Source: Pseudomonadota bacterium (GTDB lineage Bacteria; Pseudomonadota; Alphaproteobacteria; Rhodospirillales; Magnetospirillaceae). From it: a stretch of DNA of 64,000 nucleotides. Below are positions 17,181-26,443 of the stretch, piece by piece; position 1 is the first letter of the stretch; every line of letters starts with the position of its first letter. A program made the translations under genes and the position numbers. The notes under the pieces are model-generated. The model worked only from the letters and a program-made list of their open reading frames with translations, was not told the origin of the DNA and searched no databases. The stretch is from assembly GCA_021793155.1 (NCBI GenBank), contig JAJYTF010000010.1, forward strand, positions 1 through 64,000, given 5' to 3'.

Positions 17181-17294
17181 ACCTCCCGGGCTTTTATCCC
17201 GCCGTGTGTCCGGCCTCTTCGTGCAAGGAAACGGCCGGATTGCGACTCTCGGACCAGTCATCACCGCCTGCCGGCGGCCGGAACCCTAGTCGCG
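17181..17294 (-). ncRNA. guanidine-I riboswitch (ykkC class)
   Basis: On the minus strand, upstream of the importer, the ykkC subtype 1 signatures appear in order. CTAGGGTTCCG lies at 17279-17289, TGGTCCGAGAGTCGC at about 17243-17257, and the 3' block ACACGGCGGGATAAAAGCC followed by CGGGAGG reaches 17182. These blocks are the nearly invariant core of the guanidine-I aptamer. The arrangement directly before a carboxylase/DUF1989/transporter operon is the classic context, and expression should turn on with guanidine. Exact 5' and 3' ends are approximate. Confidence 0.93.
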
Positions 17295-17640
17295 TTGACC
17301 AGTCTTGCAAGTGCTGTGCCACAATGAAATGTCTGCAGATTCCCGGTTGATCGGCCGATGTCGGAATATCCCTGCACGACATTTACCCACAGGATTGCCC
17401 ACTATTTGTGCGACGCGCCGTTTGCGCGCCCGAACGGCGCCAGCAAGGCAATGCCGAAGCAATGGCCGCCAAGGTGGCTTCTGTCGGCTTATGGGCATCG
17501 GCCTTGATCAAACCGCGCCCTTCGCCGACGGCGGAGATCAAACGATGCCATGCCGGAATCCCGCGCGCGGCGATTCCAATTGATAAATGAATCATTTTTT
17601 AATATATAGAATGCACAACCAATGGTGAGGCTGAGCCGCC
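17295..17640. other. intergenic region with two divergent promoters
   Basis: No gene is seen. The stretch must hold the promoter for the riboswitch-led guanidine operon (leftward) and for irr (rightward). The 50 bases before irr are AT-rich (around 17585-17615, with a TTTTTTAATATATAG stretch), unlike the flanks, which fits an iron-related regulator site. No specific ICE-box or Fur-box match is claimed. Confidence 0.5.
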
Positions 17641-18060
17641 ATGACCGTCATGAGTCACCGACCATTCAGTCAGGCGCTGGACCAGCTGGGCGCCGCCGGC
17701 CTGAGGCCTACCCGCCAACGCCTGGCCCTTGCCAAGCTGCTGTTCGACGGGTGCAACCGTCACCTCTCCGCCGAGCAATTGCACGGCGAAGCCCTGGCCA
17801 GCAACATCCGGGTTTCCCTGGCAACGGTGTACAATACGCTGCACCAGTTCACCGCGGCCGGAATGCTGCGCGAGATCATCGTCGATGCCGGCCGCTCCTA
17901 CTTCGACACCAACACCTCCGACCATCACCACTTCTATTACGGGAAGTCTGGGCGGCTGGAGGACATCCCCGGCCATCTGGTGGCGCTGAGCAAAGTTCCG
18001 CAGGCGCCGGCAGGCATGCCGATCCGGCGTGTCGACGTCATTGTTCGCGTGGACGGCTGA
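17641..18060 (+). CDS. irr: Fur-family iron response regulator Irr
   Basis: 139 aa. The Fur-type winged helix is clear: LGAAGLRPTRQRLALAKLL, then HLSAEQLHGEA and VSLATVYNTLHQFTAAGML with the DNA-recognition helix. The dimerisation half carries SDHHHFYY, the HHH haem/metal-sensing motif of alphaproteobacterial Irr, and lacks the CxxC zinc pairs of Fur. Irr represses haem synthesis and other iron-requiring genes when iron is low. It is monocistronic, divergent from the guanidine operon. The MTVMSH start could also be the second ATG, four codons in. Confidence 0.88.
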   Translation: MTVMSHRPFSQALDQLGAAGLRPTRQRLALAKLLFDGCNRHLSAEQLHGEALASNIRVSLATVYNTLHQFTAAGMLREIIVDAGRSYFDTNTSDHHHFYYGKSGRLEDIPGHLVALSKVPQAPAGMPIRRVDVIVRVDG

Positions 18061-18227
18061 ACTGAAAGCCGCTCTCCCGATGACGTTTGTTTGGGCGAAG
18101 ACCTTGCCGAGAGCGTCGCCGGTGCGGATTGGGGTGGCCGGCGCCATCCGGCACTTCGAGCGAGGGTAGAGTTTGGCCAAGCGACGAAGCCCACGCCGGA
18201 AAACCGGCGCAGGAAGACTACGGCCGG

Positions 18228-18443
18228 TTAGTGAGCCCTAAATCTCCGCCTGGCCAGGCGCTTGTGGTCGACATGCTCGATAGCCGAAGCAATCGCATCC
18301 CAACGCTCTACGGCTTTGACGTCTCCGACAGATACATATTTGTCGATGAGAGTTCTTGAATGCTTCAAAGCCGCATAGCGGCCAAGATTCCGACAAAGAA
18401 CTAGAGCATCTCTATAATGCGCAAGGCATACGACATTTTCCAT
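18228..18443 (-). CDS. small hypothetical protein (71 aa)
   Basis: Minus-strand frame in a stretch poorer in GC than its surroundings. The product is basic and probably helical, with no recognised family (starts MENVVCLAHYRDALVL; ends RLARRRFRAH). There is no strong ribosome binding site before the ATG at 18441-18443. AT-rich DNA upstream (18480-18520) could hold a promoter. Codon pattern is compatible with coding, but this remains an uncertain gene. Confidence 0.4.
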   Translation of the reverse strand: MENVVCLAHYRDALVLCRNLGRYAALKHSRTLIDKYVSVGDVKAVERWDAIASAIEHVDHKRLARRRFRAH

Positions 18444-18624
18444 GCGCTGCCACCCAATTCACTCACCCATCCCACAAGCTAAAACTATACAATATGTGTG
18501 ACCATAAACATATACGAATTACTGCTTAGATTGATGTCGGATCGGCTCGTTCGCCGGCCGGATTGCGCCATAGGACGCGCGAAAAAGTCTCAAAATGGAC
18601 CCGCCAAGGCTCAATGAGATTCGC

Positions 18625-19569
18625 TCATCGAGGCTTCGTGTTATCGGCCGAGGCCGTGCTCGGCGGATGCCGCGGCAGCACGATTTCCACCAGGCCGTTG
18701 GCGGCGCGGGTCTGGTAGCGGCTGCGATGTCGTAGCAGACAGAAATTCCGGTCAGGCAGGCGGAAATTGACCGAGCACAACAAGCCGGCCTCGATGTCTG
18801 AGGCCGCGACCGAGGCAGACAGGGCTGTGGCGCCCAGGCCCGCCTCGACCGCGGCCCGAACCGCCTCGTTCGACGGCAATTCCATGGCGACTTGCAGGTC
18901 AGCGGGCGAGAGGCCGGATGAAGACAAGGCATCCTCGAAGGCCGAGCGGGTCCCCGAGCCCGGCTCGCGGAGAACCCAGGCGCCGTGCCGAAGGTCGTTT
19001 GGGGTCAGCGACTGGCCTGCGGCCCAGGGATGGCGCGGCCCGACCACGATGACCAATTGGTCGCGGGCGACCGGCACGCATACCAGATCGCCCGTGAATA
19101 CCACGCCTTCGACGAAACCCAGTTCCACCTTGCAGTTTCCTACAGCCTCGGCGACCTGGGTGGTATTGCCGATTTGCAGATGCACCGTGATGCCGGGATA
19201 GGCTTCGTGAAACGCTACCAGATGGCGGGGCAGCCAATAACTGGCGATCGTCTGGCTTGCCAGCACCGACAACGTGCCTCGCTTCAAGCTGCCGAAGTCG
19301 CCGAGAGCCAAATCCACTGCTTCCGCCTGGGCCAGCAGGGCCCGGGCTTCAGCCAGCAGCACGTTTCCGGCCTCGGTCAACGCGATGCCCCGGCCGACCC
19401 GTTCGAACAGCCGGGTCTGATGGCGCGCCTCCAGGGCCGCAATGGCATGGCTGACCGCTGACTGAGCGAGGTTCAGGGCCTGGGCGGCCTGCGTCATGTG
19501 TTGGCGCTCAGCGACGGCGACGAAGATGCGTAATTGGTCCAGCGTCACGATCGGGAAAGGTCCTGTCAT
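18625..19569 (-). CDS. LysR-family transcriptional regulator
   Basis: 314 aa from the ATG at 19569; a longer frame to 19752 enters the divergent promoter region. The N-terminal winged helix is typical: LDQLRIFVAVAERQHMTQAA and ALNLAQSAVSHAIAALE. The effector-binding part is of the CysB/CbbR-like substrate domain type, with WVLREPGSGTRSAFE, a pattern common in CysB/CbbR relatives. It diverges from the TDT transporter gene, so it probably controls that gene and itself from the shared 197-bp region. The inducer is unknown. Confidence 0.9.
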   Translation of the reverse strand: MTGPFPIVTLDQLRIFVAVAERQHMTQAAQALNLAQSAVSHAIAALEARHQTRLFERVGRGIALTEAGNVLLAEARALLAQAEAVDLALGDFGSLKRGTLSVLASQTIASYWLPRHLVAFHEAYPGITVHLQIGNTTQVAEAVGNCKVELGFVEGVVFTGDLVCVPVARDQLVIVVGPRHPWAAGQSLTPNDLRHGAWVLREPGSGTRSAFEDALSSSGLSPADLQVAMELPSNEAVRAAVEAGLGATALSASVAASDIEAGLLCSVNFRLPDRNFCLLRHRSRYQTRAANGLVEIVLPRHPPSTASADNTKPR

Positions 19570-19654
19570 CTCGGAAAAGCCGGGGAAACTGCGGGCTGCC
19601 CCGTCCTGCGCAGCGGCGGGATGTGCGCGATGCCACATCGGCAACCAATCTACT

Positions 19655-19700
19655 TCTAAGATTGATTCATGAAAATCATCTATTGGATAGATTGATCGGC
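19655..19700. promoter_or_regulatory. candidate LysR operator between divergent genes
   Basis: An AT-rich patch holds GATTCATGAAAATC (19663-19676; inverted GATT/AATC arms) followed by a second ATTGAT at about 19690. LysR proteins bind T-N11-A sites with dyad symmetry in just this position relative to a divergent target. Support is positional and by shape only. Confidence 0.35.
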
Positions 19701-19766
19701 TTTGGCGATCCTGAAGTCCGGTTCTGACGCCCTCCCGGGCGGATCGCAACAAAGGATGTCGCCGTC

Positions 19767-20939
19767 ATGAACAAGGCAGAAGCCGGCGCGGCCCTGAATC
19801 TGGGACTCGCCGCCAAAGTCGAAATTCCCCGAATCATACGCCACTTCACCCCAAACTGGTTCACCGTCACCATGGGGACGGGCGTGCTGGGGCTGGCCCT
19901 CAACCAGTTTCCCCTGGGCCTGCCGGTCTTGCACCAGGCAGGGACGGCGCTGTGGCTCGCCAACATCGCCCTGTTCACGCTGTTTGCCGGATTATACGGG
20001 GCGCGCTGGCTGCTGTGTTTCGATGAAGCCCGCAGAATCTTCCATCATTCCGTGATGTCGATGTTCTTCGGCGCCATCCCCATGGGGCTGGCGACAATCA
20101 TCAACGGCATCCTGGCCTTCGGGGCGCCCTTCCTGGGCGACCGGGCGGCGCCTCTGGCACACGGTCTGTGGTGGCTGGATGCTGGAATATCGGTCGTCTG
20201 TGGCCTCCTGATCCCCTATTTCATGTTCACCCGGCAGGACCACAGCGTGGAAAAGATGACAGCGGTGTGGCTGCTGCCGATCGTCGCCTGTGAAGTGGCG
20301 GCAGCCAGCGGCGGGCTGCTGGCGCCGCATCTGGGCGATGCGGACGGCTTCGGCGTGCTGATTGCCAGCTACGTCCTTTGGGCCTTGTCGGTGCCGCTGG
20401 CCATGAGTGTCCTGGCCATCCTTCTGCTGCGGCTGGTGGTGCACAACCTGCCCGGCAAGGATATGGCGGCGTCGGGATGGCTGTCCTTGGGGCCGATCGG
20501 AACCGGTGCCCTGGGGCTGCTGCTGCTGGGGGGCGATGCGCCGCGACTGTTCGGGGCCGCGGGTCTGGCGGCGGTCGGCCAGGTGGCTTATGGCGCCGGT
20601 GTCATTGGCGGCCTGATCCTATGGGGTTACGGCGTCTGGTGGCTGATCCTGGCGGCGATGAAGACCGTGCATTATTTGCGGCGCGGCATGCCGTTCAACC
20701 TGGGCTGGTGGGGCTTCACCTTTCCGCTGGGCGTTTATTCCCTGGCCACCCTGGCACTGGCGCGGACCACCCATCTGGCTTTCTTCACCATCGCCGGTAC
20801 GGTTCTGGTGCTCTGCCTGGCCGGCCTCTGGGCCGTTGTCGCCACCCGTACCGCGCGGGGGGCCTGGAGAGGGGATCTGTTCTCCTCTCCGTGCATCACC
20901 GCGACGGCCGCCGTTCAGTTCGTGGCCCAGGCGGCGTGA
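19767..20939 (+). CDS. SLAC1/TDT-family membrane transporter
   Basis: 390 aa with about ten membrane helices. The N-terminal IPRIIRHFTPNWFTVTMGTG is the signature of the tellurite-resistance/dicarboxylate transporter (TDT) family, which includes TehA, Mae1, Ssu1 sulfite exporters and plant SLAC1 anion channels. A later GWWGFTFPLGVYSLAT motif is also typical. The substrate is probably an anion (malate, sulfite or similar), not resolved by sequence. It is transcribed away from the LysR gene, its likely regulator. Confidence 0.88.
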   Translation: MNKAEAGAALNLGLAAKVEIPRIIRHFTPNWFTVTMGTGVLGLALNQFPLGLPVLHQAGTALWLANIALFTLFAGLYGARWLLCFDEARRIFHHSVMSMFFGAIPMGLATIINGILAFGAPFLGDRAAPLAHGLWWLDAGISVVCGLLIPYFMFTRQDHSVEKMTAVWLLPIVACEVAAASGGLLAPHLGDADGFGVLIASYVLWALSVPLAMSVLAILLLRLVVHNLPGKDMAASGWLSLGPIGTGALGLLLLGGDAPRLFGAAGLAAVGQVAYGAGVIGGLILWGYGVWWLILAAMKTVHYLRRGMPFNLGWWGFTFPLGVYSLATLALARTTHLAFFTIAGTVLVLCLAGLWAVVATRTARGAWRGDLFSSPCITATAAVQFVAQAA

Positions 20940-21174
20940 AACCGGCCTTCCGGGCGGATGCGGCGTGCACGGAGAGGGACGCAACCGCCAGCAGTAGCAA
21001 CCGACAGGAGGCCCACGGCTACCATCCGCGCTACTCCCTACAGGAGATGGATTATCCACACGAAAAGCGACTAAGCTTCTTATCCGCAGTGGATGGCGCC
21101 ACCGCATTTTCTCGCGCTCCGTCTGGCTTCGCGCCTATTCGCAGTTTCAACCCGGACCCCCCAGAGGCGCTTCC

Positions 21175-21873
21175 ATGCAGGAAGTCGACATACTCGTCAT
21201 CGATGAAAGTCGGCTGTTCCGCGAGGGGGTGACGCCCCTGCTGAATGAGGCTGATTTCGCCGTCGTGGGTGAAGCGGAGAGCATCGAGGAGGCGGTGCGC
21301 AAGATCGAAGCGGGGATGCTTCCCAAAGTGATCCTCGTCGACTTCAGCACGACGGACGGTGATCTGTCGGCGCTTCGACAATTGCGGGAAAAAGTTCCCA
21401 CCGTGAAATTGGCGGTTCTTGCCGCCAGCGCAGACGACGTGCACAGCTTGGCCCTTTGTTTCGAGGCCGGAGCCGACGCCTATTTGCTGAAGGCGATTTC
21501 GCCCGACGCCCTCGCGCAATCCCTGCGGCTCGTGCTCCTCGGAGAAAAAGTGTTTCCAACACGGCTTGCCGCGCTGCTGGTCAATGGCGCCGGCCCACCT
21601 CCCACCAACGCGTCCACAGAGCTTGGTCGCCTGTCCAACCGGGAAACCGAAATACTGTGTCAGCTGCTGACCGGCCAGCCTAACAAAGTCATCGCCAAGG
21701 CGCTCAATATCACCGAGGCCACCGTGAAGGTGCATTTGAAGGGATTGATGAAGAAAATACAGACCGTCAACCGTACCCAGGCAGCAATCTGGGCACTGAA
21801 CAACGGTCTTTCCGTCAACAGCCTGCCGACGAGCCATCCGTCGCCGACACCACCCAGGTGGGGCGGAGTCTGA
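21175..21873 (+). CDS. NarL/FixJ-family response regulator
   Basis: 232 aa. The receiver domain (1-120) has VDILVIDESRLFREGV, phosphoacceptor aspartate in VILVDFSTTDGD, and KAISPD with the conserved lysine; the acidic pocket is reduced to DE. The C-terminal LuxR helix-turn-helix is LSNRETEILCQLLTGQPNK followed by ITEATVKVHLKGLMKK. AGAGG precedes the ATG. No kinase is adjacent on the same strand; the nearest is the CheB/CheR and kinase pair at 22.8-26.3 kb. The receiver lacks the MMP motif after the aspartate, so phosphorylation is likely but not certain. Confidence 0.88.
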   Translation: MQEVDILVIDESRLFREGVTPLLNEADFAVVGEAESIEEAVRKIEAGMLPKVILVDFSTTDGDLSALRQLREKVPTVKLAVLAASADDVHSLALCFEAGADAYLLKAISPDALAQSLRLVLLGEKVFPTRLAALLVNGAGPPPTNASTELGRLSNRETEILCQLLTGQPNKVIAKALNITEATVKVHLKGLMKKIQTVNRTQAAIWALNNGLSVNSLPTSHPSPTPPRWGGV

Positions 21874-22122
21874 TTGCCTCGAATAATCGAACAGGTTCGC
21901 TCGGCGGTCAGCCGAGCGCGGTCCTGAGGTCGGGAATCAACAGTGCCGGCAATCCGCATGCTGGTCCATCGTGGCGGGTCGGTGGAGCAGCACTGATCTG
22001 CGTAGCCGACCTTGGCGCCGAATGGCTGCGCCGGCCGCCCTGGGCCATAAGTTCCGGAACGGCTACCTCACGGCGGTCAGAGCAAAAGCCGGATCTTGCC
22101 GCTCGGGGATCTGATGCCGTGA

Positions 22123-22457
22123 TCAGCCGATCAGCGTATTCAGCAACGGGCCGATCGCGCGAACCGGCAGGCAGTAGTCCGGCGTGTCACCTTCGAGGGC
22201 GTGCTTGGGCATGTCCGGCATCCGCGCTTCCTCGGGATCCTCGACGATGCCGATGGCGCCATTTCGGGTCATTGCACGGAGGGCTTCGATAAGATTTCCG
22301 GCAATATGCTGCGATGACGACCGATATGCATGACGATGAATATCGCTGCAGCAATGTCGGCACGCAGCGACCCGAGGATAATGCGCAACGCCTCGATGCC
22401 GCCCTGGGATGCCGTCAGGCAAACGATGTCGCGTTTTTCTTTTTCCGAAAGCGTCAT
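22123..22457 (-). pseudogene. decayed CheB-type methylesterase gene
   Basis: The first part, from the ATG at 22457, reads as a CheB catalytic-domain start (IVCLTASQGGIEALRIILG, then FIVMHIGRHRSILPEIL). The matching C-terminal end appears in another minus-strand frame (GAIGIVEDPEEARMPDMPKH, then DYCLPVRAIGPLL). The centre of the domain, with the active-site histidine/aspartate region, is missing: an internal deletion of roughly 75 codons with a frame change near 22300. It lies just upstream of an intact CheB-CheR gene on the other strand. Non-functional by inspection. Confidence 0.75.
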
Positions 22458-22776
22458 TGATGCCCCCGCGGCCGTGTGACGACATTCCGAGTCCCGCTTC
22501 TGCCTGCAATAACATCTGCCCGCAACATTAGTTCTGTTGTTGCGCCCAGCAGCCTTCTCCGCCCCAATCGCGCGACTTGACGGATCGTGCAGGGTTCAAA
22601 CCTTCCATACGTTATGATGTGGATTCCAGGCTTCGGCTTTCCTCAGCCCAATCGGCCGGTGAGGTAGTGGCGTGCCAGCAAGAAGCCAAATAGAGTGGGC
22701 TACCCTTGGTTGGAAGAGGGATATGGTCTGCCGATCGGCCGACGCCATCTTCCATCGTCCTTTGAACGGAAGCCCC
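22458..22776. other. intergenic region, no gene seen
   Basis: No convincing coding frame or RNA. The CheB-CheR frame is open upstream to 22672, but this part has no family similarity and no ribosome binding site, so it is counted as leader. It should contain the promoter for the CheB-CheR/kinase pair. Confidence 0.45.
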
Positions 22777-25395
22777 ATGGCCAAGACTAACGCCACCTCT
22801 GCCCCGCCCCCCGCCAAACCTGATACCACCGGTCAGAAGTCGGAGGCCATGGGAGACGCCCGGAACTTCCCCATCATTGGCATCGGCTGTTCCGCAGGTG
22901 GCCTGGAGGCACTGCAGGCGTTCTTTCGCAATGTCCCGCCTGACAGCAACATGGCCTTTGTGGTGGTGCAGCATCTCGATCCACGCCACACCAGCACTTT
23001 GCCCGGGCTCATCGGCAACTTCAGCAAAATGACGGTGCGGGAGGCACGGAACCGTACCAAGGTGAAGCCCGGCTTTATTTACGTCATTCCACCCAACAAA
23101 GAGCTTTCGCTCTCGCACGGCACCCTGTACCTGCTGGACCCTGTACCACCCATTGGCCTGCGCTTGTCGGTAGACTTCTTTTTCCGCAGCCTGGCCGAGG
23201 ACCGCCAGGAACAAGCGATCGGGGTCATCCTCTCAGGCATGGGCTCGGACGGCATGCTGGGGTTGCGTGCCATCAAGGAAAAAGGCGGCTTTGCGCTGGT
23301 GCAGGACCCGGCCGACGCCAAGGCTGACGGCATGCCGAGAAGTGCCATCGACGCCGGGCTGGCCGACGTCATTGGGCGCGCCGCCGAATTGCCGGCAATG
23401 CTTGCCGCGTTCGCCCACGTGCCGCGACGGAAGGACCTTGACGGCGAACCGGTGGCTCCGAGCGCGCTGTCGGCGCTGCAAACGATCATCGGCCTGCTGC
23501 GCGACCGTTGCGGGGCCGATTTCGCCGATTACAAGACCAGCACCCTCTACCGCCGCATCGAGCGCCGCACGCATGTGAACCAGATACACGGCATCGCCGC
23601 CTATGTCCGCCACCTGCGGGAAAACCCACAGGAACTGGACATTCTGTTCAAGGAATTGCTGATCGGAGTCACCAATTTCTTCCGCGACCCGACGGTCTGG
23701 GATGCCCTGCGCGACGCGGCGCTTCCGAAGCTGTTCACCCGCCATCCCGGCGGTGCCGCTCTGCGGGCTTGGGTGCCAGCCTGCTCCAGCGGCGAGGAGG
23801 CCTATTCCCTGGCCATCGCGTTTCGCGAGGCTCTGGAAAAACACCGGCCGGAGGGCCGTTTCACGCTGCAGATCTACGCGACGGACATCGACGCCGATGC
23901 CATCGACAAGGCGCGGCGTGGCAGTTACCCGGACAACATCGCGGCCGACGTGACGCCGGAGCGGTTGTCGCGCTTCTTCGTTTCCGACGACGGCGGCTGG
24001 CGTGTCGGCAAGGAAATACGCGATATGGTCGTCTTCGCGCCACAGAACATTATTTCCGATCCGCCGTTCACCAAGTTGGACGTCCTCTCATGCCGCAATC
24101 TGCTGATCTATTTCAACCCGGCCCTGCAGAAGAAGTTACTGCCACTGTTCCACTACGCGCTGAATAGCGACGGCGTTCTTATGCTGGGCACTGCCGAAAC
24201 GGTGGGAAACTTTACCGATCTGTTCGAACCCATCGACAGCAAGTTGCGAATTTTTTGCCGCGTTCAGCCGCGGGCATTACGCGCATCGGTAGAGTTTCCC
24301 GGTGGACAGATTCCTGCGCCTCGGACTGCGGGGACTATCGCCGAAGCCGTCCCAGACGACAGGCGCGGCAGCATGGAATACCTGACCGATCAGATGATCC
24401 AGCAACAGTTCGCACCGCCGGCAGTTCTGGTCAACGGCGATGGTGATATCCTCTACATTAGTGGCCGCGTCGGGAATTACCTGGAACCCGCCGCCGGCAA
24501 AGTCAACATGAACATCGACGCCATGGCTCGCCCCGGCCTGCGCGAGGCGCTCATTGGGGCCGTGCGCAACGCCCAGCGCCAGAGCGAGCCGGTCTGCCTG
24601 AACGGCCTGCGTGTCGGCACCAACGGCGGAACCAAGGTGGTGGATGTGATCCTGCAGGGCATCGCGTCGCCCGAACCCTTGCGCGGCCGGGTGTTGGTGG
24701 TGTTTCGCGATGTGCCGCAGCCGCCTGGTCGCGGCCGGCGGCGCTCGACCACAATTTCCGCGGCGATGGAGCACGAACTGCAGCAGACCCGCGAGGCGCT
24801 GCGGGTGGCGCTTGAGGAAATGCAGACCTCGATCGAAGAATACAAGTCGGCCAACGAGGAACTGCAATCCACCAACGAGGAGCTTCAATCCACAAACGAG
24901 GAACTGACCACCTCAAAGGAGGAACTGCAGTCGCTGAACGAAGAACTGCAAACGGTGAACGCCGAACTTCAATCCAAGGTGGATGAACTGACCAGCGTGC
25001 GCAACGACATGAGCAACCTCCTGAACAGCACCGAAATCGCCACCGTCTTCGTCGACAATCAGATGAGGCTGCGCCGCTTTACATCGCACGCCACCCAATT
25101 GTTCAAATTCATCCCCGGCGACATCGGCCGTCCCCTCTCGGATATCGTCACCGAACTCGACTATCCCCAGCTCACCGCCGATGCCCGCGAGGTGCTTCGC
25201 ACCCTGGTGTTCCAGGAGCGGCAGATCGCCACGCGGAACGCGCATTGGTACCGTGCCCGCATCATGCCCTACCGCACGCTTGAAAACTTGATTGACGGCG
25301 TGGTCATCACCTTTATCGATATTACCGAGACCAAGGAGTTGGAAGCCAAGCTGCGGAAGCAATGTTCCGAGATTGATGGGGGCGGAAGTGCATGA
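22777..25395 (+). CDS. CheB-CheR-PAS fusion signalling protein
   Basis: 872 aa from ATG 22777 (GGAAG upstream). Domain order: CheB methylesterase (about 25-215; IIGIGCSAGGLEAL serine, VVVQHLDPRHTS histidine, LSGMGSDGMLGLRAI aspartate); CheR methyltransferase (about 235-500; YRRIERR, NFFRDPTVWDAL, VPACSSGEEAYSLAIAF SAM motif, SCRNLLIYFNPALQKK); a PAS-like linker; a long coiled coil at about 665-750 with repeated NEELQSTNEEL; and a C-terminal PAS domain ending in ITFIDITETKELE. There is no receiver domain. Such CheBR fusions act outside classical chemotaxis, often feeding a kinase; the next gene supplies one. Confidence 0.93.
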   Translation: MAKTNATSAPPPAKPDTTGQKSEAMGDARNFPIIGIGCSAGGLEALQAFFRNVPPDSNMAFVVVQHLDPRHTSTLPGLIGNFSKMTVREARNRTKVKPGFIYVIPPNKELSLSHGTLYLLDPVPPIGLRLSVDFFFRSLAEDRQEQAIGVILSGMGSDGMLGLRAIKEKGGFALVQDPADAKADGMPRSAIDAGLADVIGRAAELPAMLAAFAHVPRRKDLDGEPVAPSALSALQTIIGLLRDRCGADFADYKTSTLYRRIERRTHVNQIHGIAAYVRHLRENPQELDILFKELLIGVTNFFRDPTVWDALRDAALPKLFTRHPGGAALRAWVPACSSGEEAYSLAIAFREALEKHRPEGRFTLQIYATDIDADAIDKARRGSYPDNIAADVTPERLSRFFVSDDGGWRVGKEIRDMVVFAPQNIISDPPFTKLDVLSCRNLLIYFNPALQKKLLPLFHYALNSDGVLMLGTAETVGNFTDLFEPIDSKLRIFCRVQPRALRASVEFPGGQIPAPRTAGTIAEAVPDDRRGSMEYLTDQMIQQQFAPPAVLVNGDGDILYISGRVGNYLEPAAGKVNMNIDAMARPGLREALIGAVRNAQRQSEPVCLNGLRVGTNGGTKVVDVILQGIASPEPLRGRVLVVFRDVPQPPGRGRRRSTTISAAMEHELQQTREALRVALEEMQTSIEEYKSANEELQSTNEELQSTNEELTTSKEELQSLNEELQTVNAELQSKVDELTSVRNDMSNLLNSTEIATVFVDNQMRLRRFTSHATQLFKFIPGDIGRPLSDIVTELDYPQLTADAREVLRTLVFQERQIATRNAHWYRARIMPYRTLENLIDGVVITFIDITETKELEAKLRKQCSEIDGGGSA

Positions 25396-26324
25396 GCGGA
25401 AACTCCGAGCTGCGTCGGCGCGCCGAGAGACGTGTGGCGGCCTCGCCCGAAATCGTCCCGAAGAAGGCATCCGACCTGCGACGCCTGGTGCACGAGTTGC
25501 GGGTGCACCAGATCGAGTTGGAAATGCAGAATGAGGATCTGCGCCAGACCGAGGAGGCTTTGCGGAAGAGCCAACGCTTGCTGTCAATCGCTCTCGACAG
25601 TACCACCGCCGCCAAGACCGAAGCCGCGCAGGCGGCGCAAACCCAGTTGCGCTTCTTCGCGGCAGCCAGCCACGACCTTCGCCAGCCGTTCCAGGCGATG
25701 CGGCTGTTTTTCGAAGTATTGAATCAGTCGGCGGCAGATCACCAGCGCCCTGCCCTGGGTTTGCTTGGAAAATCCATCAAATCGGCCGAAGATCTGCTCG
25801 GCGAGCTTCTGGAGATGTCACGGCTGCGAAGCGGTCAGATCCAGGTTGTTCCGGCCGCGACGAAAATTGATGAGGTCATTGCCGAAGTGGTCGCCGATCT
25901 CAGCCTCGTCGCGGACAACAAGGGTGTTGCTCTCAAAGCCTTCATGCCCGCGGTCGAGGCATCCATCGACAGGTCGGCGTTGCGGCGGATGTGTTTCAAT
26001 CTTGTCGCGAACGCGTTGAAATTCACCAAAGACGGGGGCGTGCTGGTGGGCATCCGCCGCAGAGCGGGGAACGCCGTGGTGGAAGTCTGGGACACCGGGA
26101 TCGGCGTTGAACCCGACAAAGCCGCCCACATCTTCGACGAGTTCTACCAAATCGACAATCCGGCGCGAGACGCGAGCAAAGGCATCGGCCTCGGATTGGC
26201 CATCATCAACCATTTGTGCAAGCAGACGGGCTGCCAGGTGAGCTTTGCATCCCGGGTTGGACGGGGAAGTGTATTCCGATTGGTCATACCCGCTTACGAC
26301 AATGGTGCCGGCGGCGCTGGCTAA
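25392..26324 (+). CDS. sensor histidine kinase (soluble)
   Basis: 310 aa, start overlapping the CheB-CheR stop by four bases (ATGA), so co-translated. An N-terminal helical segment (LRVHQIELEMQNEDLRQTEE, about 35-60) is the PAS-linked leader seen in CheBR-partner kinases. The HisKA box FFAAASHDLRQPFQAMRLF has the phospho-histidine; the ATPase domain has NLVANALKFT (N box), DTGIGVE (G1) and GIGLGLAI (G2). No membrane segment. It probably receives input from the CheB-CheR-PAS protein. Its partner regulator may be the NarL-type protein at 21.2 kb, which is inference. Confidence 0.92.
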   Translation: MSGNSELRRRAERRVAASPEIVPKKASDLRRLVHELRVHQIELEMQNEDLRQTEEALRKSQRLLSIALDSTTAAKTEAAQAAQTQLRFFAAASHDLRQPFQAMRLFFEVLNQSAADHQRPALGLLGKSIKSAEDLLGELLEMSRLRSGQIQVVPAATKIDEVIAEVVADLSLVADNKGVALKAFMPAVEASIDRSALRRMCFNLVANALKFTKDGGVLVGIRRRAGNAVVEVWDTGIGVEPDKAAHIFDEFYQIDNPARDASKGIGLGLAIINHLCKQTGCQVSFASRVGRGSVFRLVIPAYDNGAGGAG

Positions 26325-26443
26325 TGAGCAATCCCCGCGTTGTCCTTGGCCCGCGAGGCCGCTGCAATTCCTCGGCGGCCGATGAACCAGGGTGTCAGCC
26401 GGGTAAGTGGGGCATAACGAGTCAGAGTTTGGCAATGTTCGCG

